DNA of 64,000 bases from Microbotryum silenes-acaulis (GCA_003665825.1 QPFY01000004.1:124001-188000), one strand, 5' to 3'; shown: positions 38,100-50,471, counted from the first letter of the stretch. Notes: generated from the letters alone by a model not told the origin. Translations and numbers: made by a program.

Positions 38100-39111
38100 A
38101 AAGGAGCGGGGGGAGAGGGAAGGAAGTGAGCAGAAGTGGAGATGGGAGTGATGGCAAGGAGGAAGAAAGGTGGTGTAGAAAGTCTCAGGGATTTATGGTG
38201 CCGAAGGAGTTGGTGCTGTGGAGAAGATGCTGGAGATCGAGGTGGTCCCAAACCCAGCGCCGTCCCCCCTTTTGGCCTCCTTTCGGTCAAGGATCCGACG
38301 TGACTTGCCGTTTTGATGGAAGCCTTACGGAGCCGGACACCACGCTGGCAGCGATATCAAACCGGGAACCAATTTCCCTAATCGATTTCTTGCCCGGCTT
38401 GGGACCGTGCGCGTGCACGCGCGGCGAGGCTGATGTCATCTTTCCAAGCGCTTCGGTCAGGCCGCGCACAGCGCTTCTCAGGATCTCAGGGATGCAGATC
38501 AGACAGACTTGTCGGTGCTAAAAATAGCCGTTTCTTTGGGATCGATTTTCCCACCTCGGTACCGAGTTACACCCCTGCCTAGGGATTTACCCAGGGGTCC
38601 CGTTCCATGTGACACATGTACATCTTCCTAGGCAAGTAAGTAGGACTGTCCTACCTAACTGGTGATGGCAGCCGTCGCCAGGGAGAACACAATTCCAAGA
38701 TTAGCTCACAGCGATCCGACGGGATCCACCTACCTCCCTGCCTATCCAGAAGCTTGCCACATTGTGCTAGGTATTTTAGGTCAGTACCTGAAATGCTCTG
38801 ATGGTTTGGACCTTGCTAGCTTGCATGAGGAAACGTAGAGTCAGGTTTGCAAGCGCCCTCCACCGAGTTTTACATTCTTCGATGTCCAGTCGCTCAGGCG
38901 GGAACCAGAATCCGAAGCACAATCCATTTCCGAGTCGAATTTCACTAGCCTACCCAGTACACTCCAGCCTTCTACTAGTAGCGGTGGAGATGTAGACCAA
39001 GGGAAGGTTTCCCGTTACAGCGATCGACCGCCGCACCGAGATCCAAAATTAGATTGACTCGGGCCTTCAACTTATCTCCGTTCAAAGCTACGTACCTGAA
39101 AGAGGGTGGTA
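38100..39111. other. Intergenic region upstream of the cysteine-rich gene
   Basis: Promoter side of the secreted protein gene. No further gene is recognised. Confidence 0.5.
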
Positions 39112-39263
39112 CATCAGCAACTTTGCCACTCGCGCTTAGTGCAATTTAGCGCACCGGAGAGTATAGAAAACGAGCTAAAATTCACAAAAAGTGCGCTTTT
39201 GGCACTAAAGTGCGCTAAATTGCACTAAATTGCACTAAAGCGCGAGTGGCAAAGTTGCTGATG
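39112..39263. mobile_element. MITE-like element with long terminal inverted repeats and TA flanks
   Basis: A 152-bp element whose ends are near-perfect inverted repeats. The left end begins CATCAGCAACTTTGCCACTC and continues through CGCGCTTAGTGCAATTTAGCGCA. The right end is its reverse complement, with one internal duplication of the ATTGCACTAA unit. TIRs are about 42 bp. TA dinucleotides flank both ends (39110-39111 and 39264-39265), the target duplication expected for Tc1/mariner-type MITEs. The core is AT-rich and non-coding. Transcribed, it would fold into a long hairpin. Confidence 0.8.
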
Positions 39264-40407
39264 TATGTTCCTGAAAGCTCTTGACTCAGTTTCAAGATCT
39301 ACCTAGCCGCCATCAAACGGTCCCTGTAGATCGAAACGAGACGAAGCCTAGTTAAGGTTGATGCAGCCCTAACCCAAGGCAGAAGCAGCCGGCCGAACGA
39401 TTCACGTGGCAGGCCCAAGCAAGGCAAGAGGCGGGCAGAGGCGCGCGCCGCGAAGAAAGTGCTTACCCGTTTCTAGTTTTCACGTTTTCTCTCCCTGACT
39501 GGAAGTGGTTCGGCACCTGCCGGTTCCTGCGATCGTCAGACCGGTGCTTCTCCGAAGATTTGTACCGCCAACAGGGGAGACACCTCTGACATGCCCGTGT
39601 CGGCGGTCGTGCGACCGCGCGTGGCTGAGCGCTGAGCTGCTGGCCCCCGGCCCCCTCGACCTCCTCAGGAGTTCTGCACGACCCGTAAGCGGCAGTGAAT
39701 CGGGATCTGCGGACCACTGTCCATCATTTTTTGGCTTTCCACATTCTGCTCCTAAAATTGGTACCTGCCATCGCCCTTCTTCCCCCTTTCGGTACTTGCA
39801 TGGTGGACTCCGGTCTGGGTTCCACCGCAGAATTCCGCGCACCCCCAATTCGCTCCGAGCCGTGTGCCTCGAGACGATCCCACGCACGTTTTCGTACCGT
39901 TCGGGGCCGAATATCACGCTTTTTCGTCCACCAGACTCTTATATGACCTAGTTCCCCGAATCTCTGGTGTTGGTCCCCAACAATATGCTTCAGAGGTACA
40001 GCAACTGTTGGCAGGTCTGAGCAACGTGCCGTTGCGCTGTTACCGCGGTACCGGTCACCGCTCGGGTGCCGAGGAAGCGCAGCGTACCAGCCATGCACAT
40101 CGCCGAAGCGATGTATCCTCCGGGTTAAGTCCGATATCTCAACCTGTCTTTCCGCTGGCCTGGCTGTGCCTTCGAGGAGGGCAATTTTATACGGGTATAG
40201 CAGAGTTGATTCTCTGTACCGGTCACCCCCTGTTCGGTGCCCATCATACCGGATGGGGGTTCTCGAATGTTGTTCGCGCCGACCGTCGAATCAGTTGAGA
40301 ATCGTGGTGGAGAAACTGTCATTAATCTAATAATGAGGTGGGGTTCTCCTGAATAGAGTACAACAACGCCCATATGCGGCTTCCTGCAACCTGTTCCTGC
40401 AACCTGC
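39264..40407. other. Intergenic region, no supported gene
   Basis: Frames 39480-39917 (-) and 39505-39951 (+) overlap antiparallel, and neither shows a domain or codon pattern that decides for coding. The motif TACCGGTCACC recurs at about 40050 and 40218. No RNA gene is seen. Confidence 0.45.
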
Positions 40408-41520
40408 TCACTCCAGAGCACCCCCCGCCCCCACCTCGACGTCCTCCGACCTAGTAGTCGTACCACTCAATACCCCTCCAGCTCCTCTCGCTCTCCTCGT
40501 CAGTTCTTCCCTCAACATCTCCTCCCTCGCCTTGCGTGCCCACCTTTCGGCTTCCCGATCCATTAAATCGTCGTCCTCTCCCTCTCCCTCTCCCTCTCCC
40601 TCCTCTTCCTCTTTTCGCGGGGAATGCCCTCCCTCCTCTGCCGTGGTCGTCCCATTCAAAGTTGAAGTAGCATGTTGATTCCTCCTCCTCGCCTCGGAAG
40701 CCTCCCTCAATTTCAGCAGTCTCCTTTGCGTCGCCTCATCCACCTTGTCCAGATCCTCGTTCCGACCCTGATTCAGACCACCCTTCTTGAACCCCCTTGC
40801 ACCGAACTTGTTCCGTGTCGCGAATCTTGATCGAATGCATATACTTCCCACGACGATCCCCAGTGCGATACCGGTCCTGAACGAATTAAATCCTATCCAC
40901 CCAACGACGAGCGAGCAAGTCCCATAGAGTGCCAACTTACTTCCCCTCGGATAAGCGCTACTCAGACTCGGCCATTCGAACCACAACCACATAGCCGCAC
41001 CCGCTAATAGACCTCCCAAGATCCCGATCCCAATCGAGTACAGGGCCCCCCAACTCGCGATCCACACGAGTCCAAAGAGCAGCTTCTCGAACGCGTACAA
41101 GACCCATCTGCCCAACCACCTTATGCCAACGAAAAGCCACGGAAGGAGGTACAACTTGAGCACGAACGATCCGCCCGAAAGGAGCGTTAGACGGGGTACG
41201 TAGTAGCTGAGGAATGTGAGGTAGGTGTGTTTGTAGAATTTCAAGGTCGAGGCGTTGAGTTGGGCGGTGAGTTGGCCGTCGGTTAGGGGCTCGGAAGAGG
41301 GTGGTGGAGGGGGTGGGTCGGAGGGCAGGGGTGAGGAGGTGGTGTTCGGGTTGGGGTTGTTTGAATGGATTGGGTGGGAAGGGCCATAGTCTGGTGGGGG
41401 TGGTACGGGAAACGACGAGCTGAGAACGTGAACATGGTCATAGGAGCGCCAGCATCAGTGCATCAAGTGATATGTGGGAGCAATACATGGTCGAGAGGAG
41501 GCTTACCCTGATGCCGACAT
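40408..41520 (-). CDS. Multi-pass membrane protein of unknown function
   Basis: I do not recognise the family. A 14-nt first exon (41507-41520, MSASG) splices to 40408-41419, giving 341 residues with the frame preserved. After a Pro/Ser-rich N-terminus come four or more hydrophobic segments. These are FYKHTYLTFLSYYVPRL with FVLKLYLLPWLFVGIRWLGRWVLYAF; LLFGLVWIASWGALYSIGIGILGGLLAGAAMWLWF; LALYGTCSLVVGWIGFNSF; and IALGIVVGSICI. The C-terminal third is cytoplasmic-looking: basic and then very acidic, with an EGEGEGEG stretch encoded by a CCCTCT repeat (about 40570-40605). It is divergently transcribed from the Herp-like gene only 250 bp away, so the two could share a promoter. An ER or nuclear-envelope location is plausible but not shown. 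Confidence 0.75.
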
Positions 41521-41769
41521 CCTCTCCCACACGTTTCACGTTTCACGTTGCTTGAGGTGTTGGGATGCAAAGAAAAAGAGCGACAGGCATGGCCGATCTT
41601 GACCGACTCGCAATGGCTCATTAGCCTTTTTTTCCTCGTTTGTAATGGGCTTCAGTCCGGCGCGGAGTTTACGGCCATGCGCGCCGCCCCACTTTGGCGC
41701 TTCCCCTTGCTGTTCAACGTTCATCGCTCACTCGGACTCAGGCTCTTGAACCCCCTACACCTACAAACC

Positions 41770-44700
41770 ATGACCGCCACCGCCACTACCTCCCCCGACG
41801 AACCCATAACGATTCAGCTCCAACTGCAGTCCCCCTCCAGTGCAGCCTCCCCGCCCCCTTCGGCATCGTCTGCCACGCCGTCCATCACGCTCCCTCGCTC
41901 GTCATCGGTGCTACAGCTTAAGCAGAGCATACAAAAGCAATGGGCGAGGCACCCGTTGCCTGCAGGGATCACCTGTGTGTTGGGAGGAAGGGTCGTCAGG
42001 GATTCAGAAGTGTTGAATGCGTTGTTTGATCAGGTCAGTTCCTCTTCAGTCTGGGTTCGTGGCTCGTGGCATCGTCCGTGGGTCGGGCTCACCCCGGTGT
42101 CCCGTTCGGCCATCGTGGGCGCTGACGTGGACATGTCCTACTCCAGGGCGAGGGACAAGACCCGATCGAACCCAAGTTGTTCGTGATCGTCAAACCGGAT
42201 GCATGGACCGTGGCTGAACCCATCGGGACGGTTAATCATCATCAGCCTGGGTCGTCGTCATCGTCCGCGGCCACGTCGACACCACCTCCTATCCCCGTGA
42301 CAAATACTGGCTCCGGGGGTAATACGTCTTCAGCTACGAACGCTGCTGGATCTTCCTCCACGCCACCTGCGGCTACAACACAGGCCACATCGACAGCTTC
42401 GACCCCCACCCCTATCACGTCGCAACCCCTTACCCCACCCCCGACCCGATCAGGCTACAACCCGACCTACATACCCTCCATCACCACCCCTTCTCTCGTA
42501 CCTTCCTCGTCACCTTACTTTGCCTTCCTCACCCACCTGAACGCCCTCCCTCCCCTCGAACGCACGACCTTCTTCCTCCATCTGATCCAGGTCCACGCTT
42601 TCTACACCGAGGACGTCGAGCTGCGTAGTCAGAGGTTCCGAGAATACTCCGTGGGGTCGATCGAACGCGCTAGAGTAGGCAGGGTTCTCATGGGTTTTGG
42701 GGGGGATCAGAGGGGACAGGTTGAGCAGTTGCAGAACGCATTCGAGATGGAGGGCGTGGTCGAGATGTTGAAGGAGATTGGGCTGTGGAGCCTGGTTGAG
42801 AAGGATATGCAGAGGGCGCAAGAAGAGGCCAATTTATTGGGTGGCGGGGATTATGACGTGGAAAATGGGGGTGATGAGGGTGGTTTCAAGATGGTGACGA
42901 TCGAGTGAGTCGCGTCGTTCGGATCGTCGTTCGAGATCGCTTTTGCTGACTACAGTCGCACACCTTTCCCGTCCCAGTAACAAACCTTATCTATTACACC
43001 AACCTGCTCAAGCCATGACCGAATCATCCACTACGTCCAAACCCACGGACCATCAAGCACGCTACCTCTCCCTCCAGCGAGGTCGAGCGATCCTCTCCAT
43101 CCTCTCAACCATGATCCAACTCTCCATATCCGCCCTCGGCGCCTCCTCGAACCCACTCGAAGTCGGCGTTTCAGCGCGCCACCAACCCCTCATTCACCAA
43201 ATGCTAGGTCTCGCCCCTCCCCCACCCCAAGCCGGTGCCCGAGCCCCTTTACTAGGTCCCCACGGCGCATTGAACGCCCTTGCGCCTCGTCGTCGAGGTC
43301 TGACCATCTCCATCGTCCTCAATCTCGAGGTACTCGTCTCCCTCTTCGTACCCCTTCTCATCCTCTCGACCAAATTGGCGTTCTTGCTCTGGATCTTTGC
43401 GCGACGAGCTTCGACGACCAAGCGATGGGTCTTGGTGGGGTTGGCGGGAGGATGGGTCCTTTGGGAGGGGTGGTCGATGTATAAACGACGAGTGGCGGTC
43501 GTGAGGGCTCGAATGGCCGCTGCGAATAATGGAGCTGGCGGAGTCGCGGCTGGTGGTGCAGCGGGAGGCGAGGCGGGAGCAGATAGGGAGAGAGAGAGGG
43601 ATCGCGAGAGGAGGAGGAGACGAGCTGCTGCGGCGGCGGCGGCGGCGCCTCTGTTGGCTGCTGAGGGTGGTGCACCCGGAGCAGCAGGGGGACCTGTAGG
43701 GATCCCTTTGGATAACCAACAACAGCAACCACAAGACCAACTCCGACGTCGCGCAGCTCGTCAACAACCCCCTCAACCCCAAGTTCAAGCAGCTCAGCCT
43801 ATTCCCGACCCCGGACGACCTCGAGCCCGAGCCCATCGACACGGTCATAATGGTCGACGACCTTCCTCATCCACAACATCGACTTCAAGCCTTTCACCTA
43901 AATATTGGATCACGCGAATCGCGCTGATCGGCCTCGTCGATGAAGCGCTGGAATTGGGTCTTGCGCCTCGCTCGATCGCGGGACGACCTGTTCAATACGC
44001 CGGAAACACGTTCCCCCTTCCTGGTCAACAACCACAACAACAACATCAGCCACAATTCCTCCAACAGCCACAAGCCCAACTACCTCGCTCCACTCTACGT
44101 TCAAGGACGTTGAAAACTTTCCTCATCTGCGTCGTCCTCTTCTTCGGCACTTTGATCCCCGAAGTTGAAAGGAAGAGAAGGAAAGCATTGGAGAAGAGGA
44201 CGAGGTTGTTGAAAGAACGGGACGAGTGGATTGCGAGGATGAGGGCGGTGGCGGAGAGGGCCGGGACGGGAACGGGGACGGGTGCGATCGGTGGAGCGGA
44301 AGCGAGTCAGGCGGGGACACCCAAGGCTTCGCAGGGCGCTTTCGGTCGGGTGCGAGCAGATGGACAGGGCAACTCTACTTCGATTGCTGGACAAGAAGAA
44401 AGTGACGTATTGCAAGGTCGTCGTCTGGTCCCCGATGCGCAACTCTTCGCTGATGGTTTTGGCGAGCCCGATCAACTGAGGCAATACCAACAACGCCAAC
44501 GCGAGATATCGCAAGCCCAAACCCAAGCTTCTGGATCCACTCAAAGCGCCTCGGCATCAACCTCCTCGAATGCACCACCTTCCACATCGACCTCCCCCAA
44601 CGGCGACACCGCCACCCCGCCTCCCACCGCAGGAGGTCTCATCGATTCCGGCCTCAATACAGGTGATAATTCGGCACTCGAGGACGGTGATGGGTATGTA

Positions 44701-44829
44701 GATCATGAGCTTTTGACGGCTTCGGATTTGGAAAGGGATTTGTTGGAAGGGGATGATGGCGATGAACAGGAGGGTGGAAATGAGGGGGACGGGGAGGGGG
44801 ATGTAGATGCGATGGTTGGACTGTTTTAA
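41770..44829 (+). CDS. Herp/Usa1-like ubiquitin-like membrane protein (ERAD scaffold candidate)
   Basis: This is a likely counterpart of HERPUD1/Usa1, the ER-membrane scaffold that links the Hrd1 ubiquitin ligase complex in ER-associated degradation. Three exons (41770-42033, 42147-42904, 42978-44829) sum to 2874 nt, coding 957 residues. The N-terminus is a ubiquitin-like domain (ITIQLQLQ, SITLPRSSSVLQLKQSIQKQWARHPLPAGITCVLGGRVVRDSEVLNALF). It is followed by EPKLFVIVKPDAW and a Ser/Thr/Pro linker. A middle helical domain (YFAFLTHLNALPPLERTTFFLHLIQVHAFYTEDVE) precedes QARYLSLQRGRAILSILSTMIQLSISAL and two to three hydrophobic segments (LTISIVLNLEVLVSLFVPLLILSTKLAFLLWIF; WVLVGLAGGWVLWEGW; LKTFLICVVLFFGTLIPEVE). 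Low-complexity Ala/Gln/Arg tracts and an acidic tail follow. The family call rests on architecture, not on a decisive motif. Confidence 0.68.
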
Positions 44830-45528
44830 GGACCAGCGCGCTGTCGGTTTGAGCTGGAATTATTAGAGGCGAAATATTGTGGATAACACTCTTTCTTCTT
44901 CTCCATTCATTGTTTCGTTTTTACATTTCTCGCGCATCTTTTGTCTCCATCGCAATCTTGCAAACGTTCGTGTCACATACTCATCGACGAGATCGAAAAC
45001 CCCGCCACTTCATCACGTCGTTACTAACATTCAGTATCGGATCACGAGGGCTCAAAGAGTGCCCACACGTGGAGATTGGGCCGGCGCCGGTGATCGGTCA
45101 ACACGGAATGGACTCGTGCAACGGCGGGCGATCAGGTGAAGTTCCGCGCGCAGTAACCGAAAGCGTTGGATCTCAGGGGCTAAGTATGGAGTGCGGAAAC
45201 GCCGGCGCGGCCCCGAGGTTTAGCCTCGCCTACAAAGGTCAATGGCTTAATAGCAAATACAGCACAATGTTACTTTGTGAGATACATCATCGCGACCCCC
45301 ATGTGAGCCCCTGAGTAACCCGTGATCGGCCGAGGAGTGCACATTGGTGGCTCTCTTTCAGTGGTGGTAAAAAATGCATGCTATTGTGCTTTGTTGATTT
45401 CCGAATGAATTCTATATCAACTTCTCGGTGGCGCTAACCGTGACTCGGCCACTAGCGGATCCCCCCGCCCTCCGCCCCTAGTTCGAGAAGATGACGCTCG
45501 TCTGGGTGATTGCTGTTGTCTAAACTGT
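44830..45528. other. Convergent intergenic region
   Basis: 3' flanks of the Herp-like gene (+) and the small hydrophilic gene (-). No feature recognised. Confidence 0.5.
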
Positions 45529-45844
45529 CTACTCTTCTTCAACAGACTTGGTGAGATCTCCCTGCAAATTCAAAATCAACGTTTCATCAACTTTATATCC
45601 TGTGTCGTCCAACCCCGGGCTCTCGGAACGAGCTCGCTTGAATGATCTGAGTGAACCCTCAAGTCGGACGATCTGAACAATGACGCACCTGAGTGGTGAT
45701 GGGCTTTCCACTCCTAGCGCCAACCTCATGTTCGGGTTTCTCTCCGGCCTTCTTCTCTTCTCCATGGTGCGAGTGGCTCGAAGGCTGACCCGCGTTCTGG
45801 GATGCCTTCTCGGCGGCGGCGGCGTGCGAGGTAGATTCGGGCAT
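45529..45844 (-). CDS. Small hydrophilic (hydrophilin-like) protein, 62 residues
   Basis: Two exons (45844-45689 and 45561-45529) separated by a GTGCGT...TTTGCAG intron give 62 residues, MPESTSHAAAAEKASQNAGQ... ending GDLTKSVEEE. The protein is rich in Ala, Ser, Glu, Lys, Gly and His (SSHSHHGEEKKAGEKPEHEVG) with no hydrophobic core. This is the composition of small stress-associated hydrophilins or conidiation-type proteins in fungi. I know no specific family match and assign no function. The intron is supported by in-frame joining and consensus borders. If the intron were retained, a longer reading frame ending VRHCSDRPT would result. Confidence 0.6.
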
Positions 45845-46882
45845 GGTTGACGAGGTTGGATCGGGGTTCTGGTGCGACGCATCGCCCAGAGCGAAAGTGG
45901 GGAAGCGTGGGGGGGCCACAGGACGGACGTGAGTCAGATTCACTGCAGTGCTGTAGCAGACGTTCGACAAGATAGTTTCTAGGTACTCACGATGGGTTGA
46001 GATGGGTGGCGAACGCGTTGATACGTGTCAAGAGTTGAGGTGATAAGCGTACAAGCACCAATTCCTCGTGCCAATTGTTCGATCAAGCGCTCGTGCGAAG
46101 CGAGCAACGCACCTGCCGCTGGACGCGAGAGCGCGCGTCGACGTCATCATCGAGGGAGCCGGACCGCCAGCAGGCCCCGCCAAGTCGCGCAAGATTGAGT
46201 CGCGATGGAGGCTGGCAGTGGCCGGCCGCATGTGACGATGGAGCGTATACCCTTGCAACGTACGGTCCAGGAAACAGATCATCGAAGGCTTCAACGCTAC
46301 GGTAGACTGGGCAGGGTTGGTACCTGTTCTGAGCAATGCATCTCCCTTACGATCGGCCTAAGATCCCTAATGCTTTAATTTGTCGTCCTGGCGGAAAGAC
46401 GCCACCACCTTTGCATTCAAGGATCTGCTCGCTCAAGACGTCTCACGTCTGTGCCCGTCGCTCGAGTCAATTGGCATGACCAAGGTGATCGTTTGCTCCG
46501 ACGTTCCGAGACCGTGCGTACCTTCATTCAAGCGTATGATTTTCGGAACACCCTTTGACTCTGAAGGCTTCACACATCATCATCGAGCTCTAAATCTTCA
46601 CTGTGGGCCAAGCCAGTCCATGCCTCGCACCGCGCGGAACTCGCGAGGCTCGTAACCCTTGGCCCCTTTCCACACCTCCGATCGCGAACGCTAGACGTGC
46701 ATATCTTTCATGGAACATGGGCTTTATGCAACACAAGACACCCAAAGTGGTTCAGTATGTTTCGCGCATGATTTATGGCATCAGTTGCAGAACGTCATCA
46801 CTTTGCTGCTATAGTTCTGCAGCACACATGGAATTGGTATGAATACCCCACATGGGGCATCGAGACAGCAAAAAAAAAAAAC
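45845..46882. other. Intergenic region left of the repeat island
   Basis: About 1 kb without a supportable gene. An A-run at 46870-46881 directly precedes the repeat block at 46883. Confidence 0.45.
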
Positions 46883-46949
46883 CTGAAATGGGACGATCCC
46901 GGGATGATCCCGGGATCGGGCCTCCGATTTGAAATGCATTTGGGATCGC
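46883..46949. repeat. Palindrome-rich repeat block, copy A
   Basis: It begins CTGAAATGGGACGATCCCGG, carries two GATCCCGGGAT palindromes, then CCGATTTGAAATGCATTTGG. The reverse complement of the same block is at about 57236-57298. A run of about 12 A residues precedes it here. It is not part of any ORF. Confidence 0.75.
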
Positions 46950-48020
46950 GCGCACCTTTTTATTTGATAGATTTCAATAGCAGTATAATTATATTAATAC
47001 CTAGAAACCTTTGGAAAAGTCGGAGGGAATGCAGTTAAGCACACTGGCTAGGCCAGTAGTGTAGGACTCATCGACCCTGAATCAGAATCAATCATACCCA
47101 CTAAAACCCCCTTGGGTGATTTACAGAGACACAAGGCGACCCTTAGACTCCTGGATAGACGCCCGGAGCTCCTCGAGTGTCGAGTCGGTGATCGGTTCCA
47201 AAGGATCCGACGAGAATCGGCGGCGGCGAGAGAGCTTCCAGATCGAGTGGAAGAAGAGGACTCGTAGTTCGACAAGTCGACGTTCCGAGCGAGAGACGAC
47301 CGGACATACAAAGTCCACAAAGACTGGGTGGGGGGTCGGGGACAGAGCAGACCAGAGACGCCGCGCGAATGGGCAGCCGACCGCGAGGTGGGCCAGGCAC
47401 TCGGGTGCTTCCGAGAGGCACATCACACAGGAGGCAGATCGATTGTTGGGATGAGGGCTGGTTGGGGAGGCGACTTGGCTGCCCGGATGGAGGGACCCCA
47501 GGGAAAGAAGGTGGCCGGTATCCTCGGCGTCCGAGTGAACCCGGCGAACCTTGCGCAAAGCCTTCCACCAAGCGTTCCAACGTTGCTCAGGCAGATCGAA
47601 TACCTTCTGGTGTCCCTTGGGGAAGATAGGAGGGAAGATGAAGACTTGGTGGCGTTTGGACGCGTTCACAAACGAAGACGGGGTCATCACCTCGCCATCG
47701 GGCCCTCGAAAAAGCGTCGGGTTTACCGAGAGTTGTATTCCGTGGCCCGTTGGGAAGTAGAGTAAATGCGTCGCCCATTGCTCGAGGTTCTGGCTCTTGG
47801 AGAGTTCCGGGGGATTGAGCGTGGTCACCGACGCCCAGGCTTCGAAGTATCGGACCCAACGTGCAGGAAGAAGTTTTCTCGTCTTTCTCACCGCATGGTC
47901 CCACTTTGGGGGAGGATGGCAAAAGTATGCCCACCAGATCCAGATCCAAGGGCGACGATGCTGGTTGGGGCGCTCAACTGCGTTCAAGGAGGCTCAAGGA
48001 GGGTACCCCGTAACCAATGA
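46950..48020 (-). mobile_element. Non-LTR (LINE-type) retrotransposon, 5'-truncated 3' part
   Basis: A minus-strand open frame (47121-47987) encodes the C-terminal region after the reverse transcriptase of a LINE-type polyprotein. A zf-RVT-like knuckle is seen (CVMCLSEAPECLAHLAVGCPFARRLW, Cx2C...H...C). Upstream are Trp-rich helices typical of this region (WNAWWKALRKVRRVHS). The RT catalytic domain (YxDD) and the endonuclease are absent, so the copy is 5' truncated. Downstream lies a 3' UTR (47033-47120) and then the 74-bp block (46959-47032) that recurs at 7850-7923. The frame has no clear initiator and is a fragment, not a functional gene. Confidence 0.7.
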
Positions 48021-48317
48021 AGGTATTCGTTCGCTAGACAGGACTATCGTCGTAGCTCTGATGACGTGATCTTTTAAGAATCCAAGCTCTCATCGCATAG
48101 AGTGGCCGACATCCGAACTAGGAGTAGAGAAGGCTCACATTCTCAATCTAGAGTAAGGAAGAGTTCAATCAGCGGGAAAGAGGAATACAGACATTATTGC
48201 AGCGTCGTCGTCTCACGGCAACGACCAAAAATACCCTCGTGATCGAGGAGTCGAGACCATAGCGAAGGAGACGAAAGGTGAATTGGGCACAGCGCGGCGC
48301 GAGAAGCGTGGTGATGG

Positions 48318-50471
48318 TTACGCGGGAAAGGCAAACGCGCGCAAAGTCCGTTGGAAGTGGCGGAATCCTCCTTTATGACGAGACACCACTTCCAGTATTT
48401 CCCGCAATTCCGCCTGGACGGCCGCCATCTTTTGCTTGTTTGCGACCGCGACCTCGGCCTCGCTTGCCCCTGGAGAACCAAGATCGATCGGAAGGGTACA
48501 CATCATACGCTCCACAAAGCCGTGCATCTCCGGGCCGAGCTTTTCAAAATCTTTAAGGAACCTTTTGCGCAACTTGGGGTATTTGCCGTTCCCCCATAGC
48601 TCCGTGCGGGCGAGATCCATCGGAAACACCGGACGCCGCCGTCGATCGCGGCCACGGGGGCGAAGTTGCAGGTCCATCCATAAGTCGGCAGAGAAGCAGT
48701 TGCCGACGAACTCGTCCAGCACGAACAAGAACCAATAGACCGCTGACTCGAAGTCGTGATGCAGGGCATGCGAAGGGAGCTTGCTGAACTGCGCACCCAG
48801 CATGAGCCAGAAGCGAACCTCCCAGGATACGGTCGCGCGCGTGAACCGGATAGAACCGGCGTCTTCGGCAGCGACAGGAACCTGCTCACCCGGCTGGGCA
48901 ACGATGCCCGTCTCCCAGTCGACCAGAACAAGGTGTCCTTGGTATTGGAGGATGTTGCCGATCGACAAATCGCGATGGTGGATGCCGAGATCGAAGAGGG
49001 CAGGCAGAAGGGTGAGAAGCTGGTCGAAAACTTGGCAAAACCGGAAGAGTGTGCGCTGCTCATCGCGGGCATCGTCGACGGCCGTAGGTCAAGGAGTAGG
49101 ATTGCGCACGACGACCACATCGAGTGTGCGCCGACGGGTGCGTCGCAGTCGTCGTTCGGACTCTTCCGATACCAGGAGTATGGGCAAGGCGCTGTCCTCC
49201 ATTTGCGATCGATGACGACCGAGCGACTTGGTCTTCTCGGGGAGCGCGATATGTTTTTCGATGAGCTGCGCCGATGCCGACGGAGCCTCGGCTGCGCAGC
49301 GCTCGACGATCCTGTTCAGCACATCCGCTTCGTGTCCGACAAAATTCTGCGTCGTGAGTTGGATCTTGACCACGAACGAGGGCTCTAGGTAGTCCGTCGA
49401 TACCGCTGGGGAGCAGGTTACCAAGCTCGGGCGCGTGAGCTGAAATGTGACCGTAGACCGCCCAAAACAGAAGCTGCCGTTGGCGACTGTGGAGTCAACG
49501 AGCCTGACGGGCTCCTCGGCGATGAACTCGACGGTGCGACCGACCAGGGGGGCGTCTGCTTCGAGCTCGGACGGTCGAAGATATCTCGTACACAACGCGA
49601 CGGGGGCAATGCCGGTCTCGAGGTCGCATGCATAGCGAAAGAGAGGTGACAGTCCGGCCGAGTAGACGTCCAGCCCGAGTAGAACGGAAAGCACCGAAGC
49701 GAGCTCGCCAAAGCCCTCGCCCCAGCAGTCCGAGATGATGGCGATCCGGCACCCCTCGTGATCGAGGACGACGAGGTAGGCTGTGTCATCATCATGGATG
49801 GCGAAGCCAGGCGCGTACATGCGTGCCAGTTGCGTGAGCACATCCCGTGCCAGGTCGAGCACGACATTGACGAGAGGGTATGGGGCTTCACGCGAATCAT
49901 CTTCCGAGTCCCAGGCTTCAAAAGCCAACGGCACGAGCGTAGCCCGCGCAATCGATCCCCCCTTCGCCGAGGTCAGCCCGTTGCAGCACGTCAAAAAATG
50001 GTGGTGTTCGATCAGATCAGGGCTGCCGGGGTGGCATAGGTTGGATAAACGAGCACACCGTTTTGCATGTGCGAGCGTCAGATGTGGCTGCCGACCACGC
50101 GCACCGGATGCCTGTGCCGACATTGAGTCGCGAACCGAATTCTTTGAATCAGCGTCCTCACATACGACCTCTGGAATGACCAATTCTGGGGACATGGCAC
50201 TCACAAATTGCGCAAGTGGTAAGACCCAGTCTGCGATCCTTTGCTCGATCGGTCGCCTGCAGTCCTCGTCGAACATGGCTCGAAGCGCTGATCGGCCAAC
50301 TTGAGCGAGAGCTTCTTGCCCCTGTTCACCGAATTCGGTTGGCTCAATCCCAAACGCCGAGTGCACCAAGCCGGACGTGCTGCACATCCCGATGCGTGGG
50401 ATGACCTCATACTTGATGAAGGCGCAGTCGACGTCTTCATTCAGCTCGGGTAACAGAAGCCTTTCGATCAT
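48318..50471 (-). CDS. FunK1-type fungal protein kinase, with an in-frame stop or minimal intron
   Basis: This is a fungal-specific FunK1 kinase-like protein. Family members are abundant in mushrooms and relatives and have no settled function. The N-terminal part (up to 49092) gives MIERLLLPELNEDVD (ATG 50471) and conserved segments such as LTCGDWV-type beta strands and PLVGRTVEFIAEEPVRLVDS. The catalytic part (48318-49088) gives LFRFCQVFDQLLTLLPALFDLGIHHRDLSIGNILQYQGHLVLVDWETG (HRD with the FunK1 SIGN, and DWE in place of DFG). HHDFESAVYWFLFVLDEFVGN (FunK1 DLES motif) and the tail to 48318 follow. A TGA at 49089-49091 interrupts the single frame. It could lie in a 54-bp intron (GTGCGC...GAGCAG) whose removal keeps frame, or be a nonsense mutation. 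The frame extends upstream to 50612 without an ATG, so a 5' exon may exist. Confidence 0.68.

Noticed and set aside
39480..39951. Antiparallel long ORFs between the MITE and the membrane protein gene
   Set aside because: Both strands are equally open, there is no domain, and Arg/Pro/Ser-rich composition is typical of shadow frames in GC-rich DNA.
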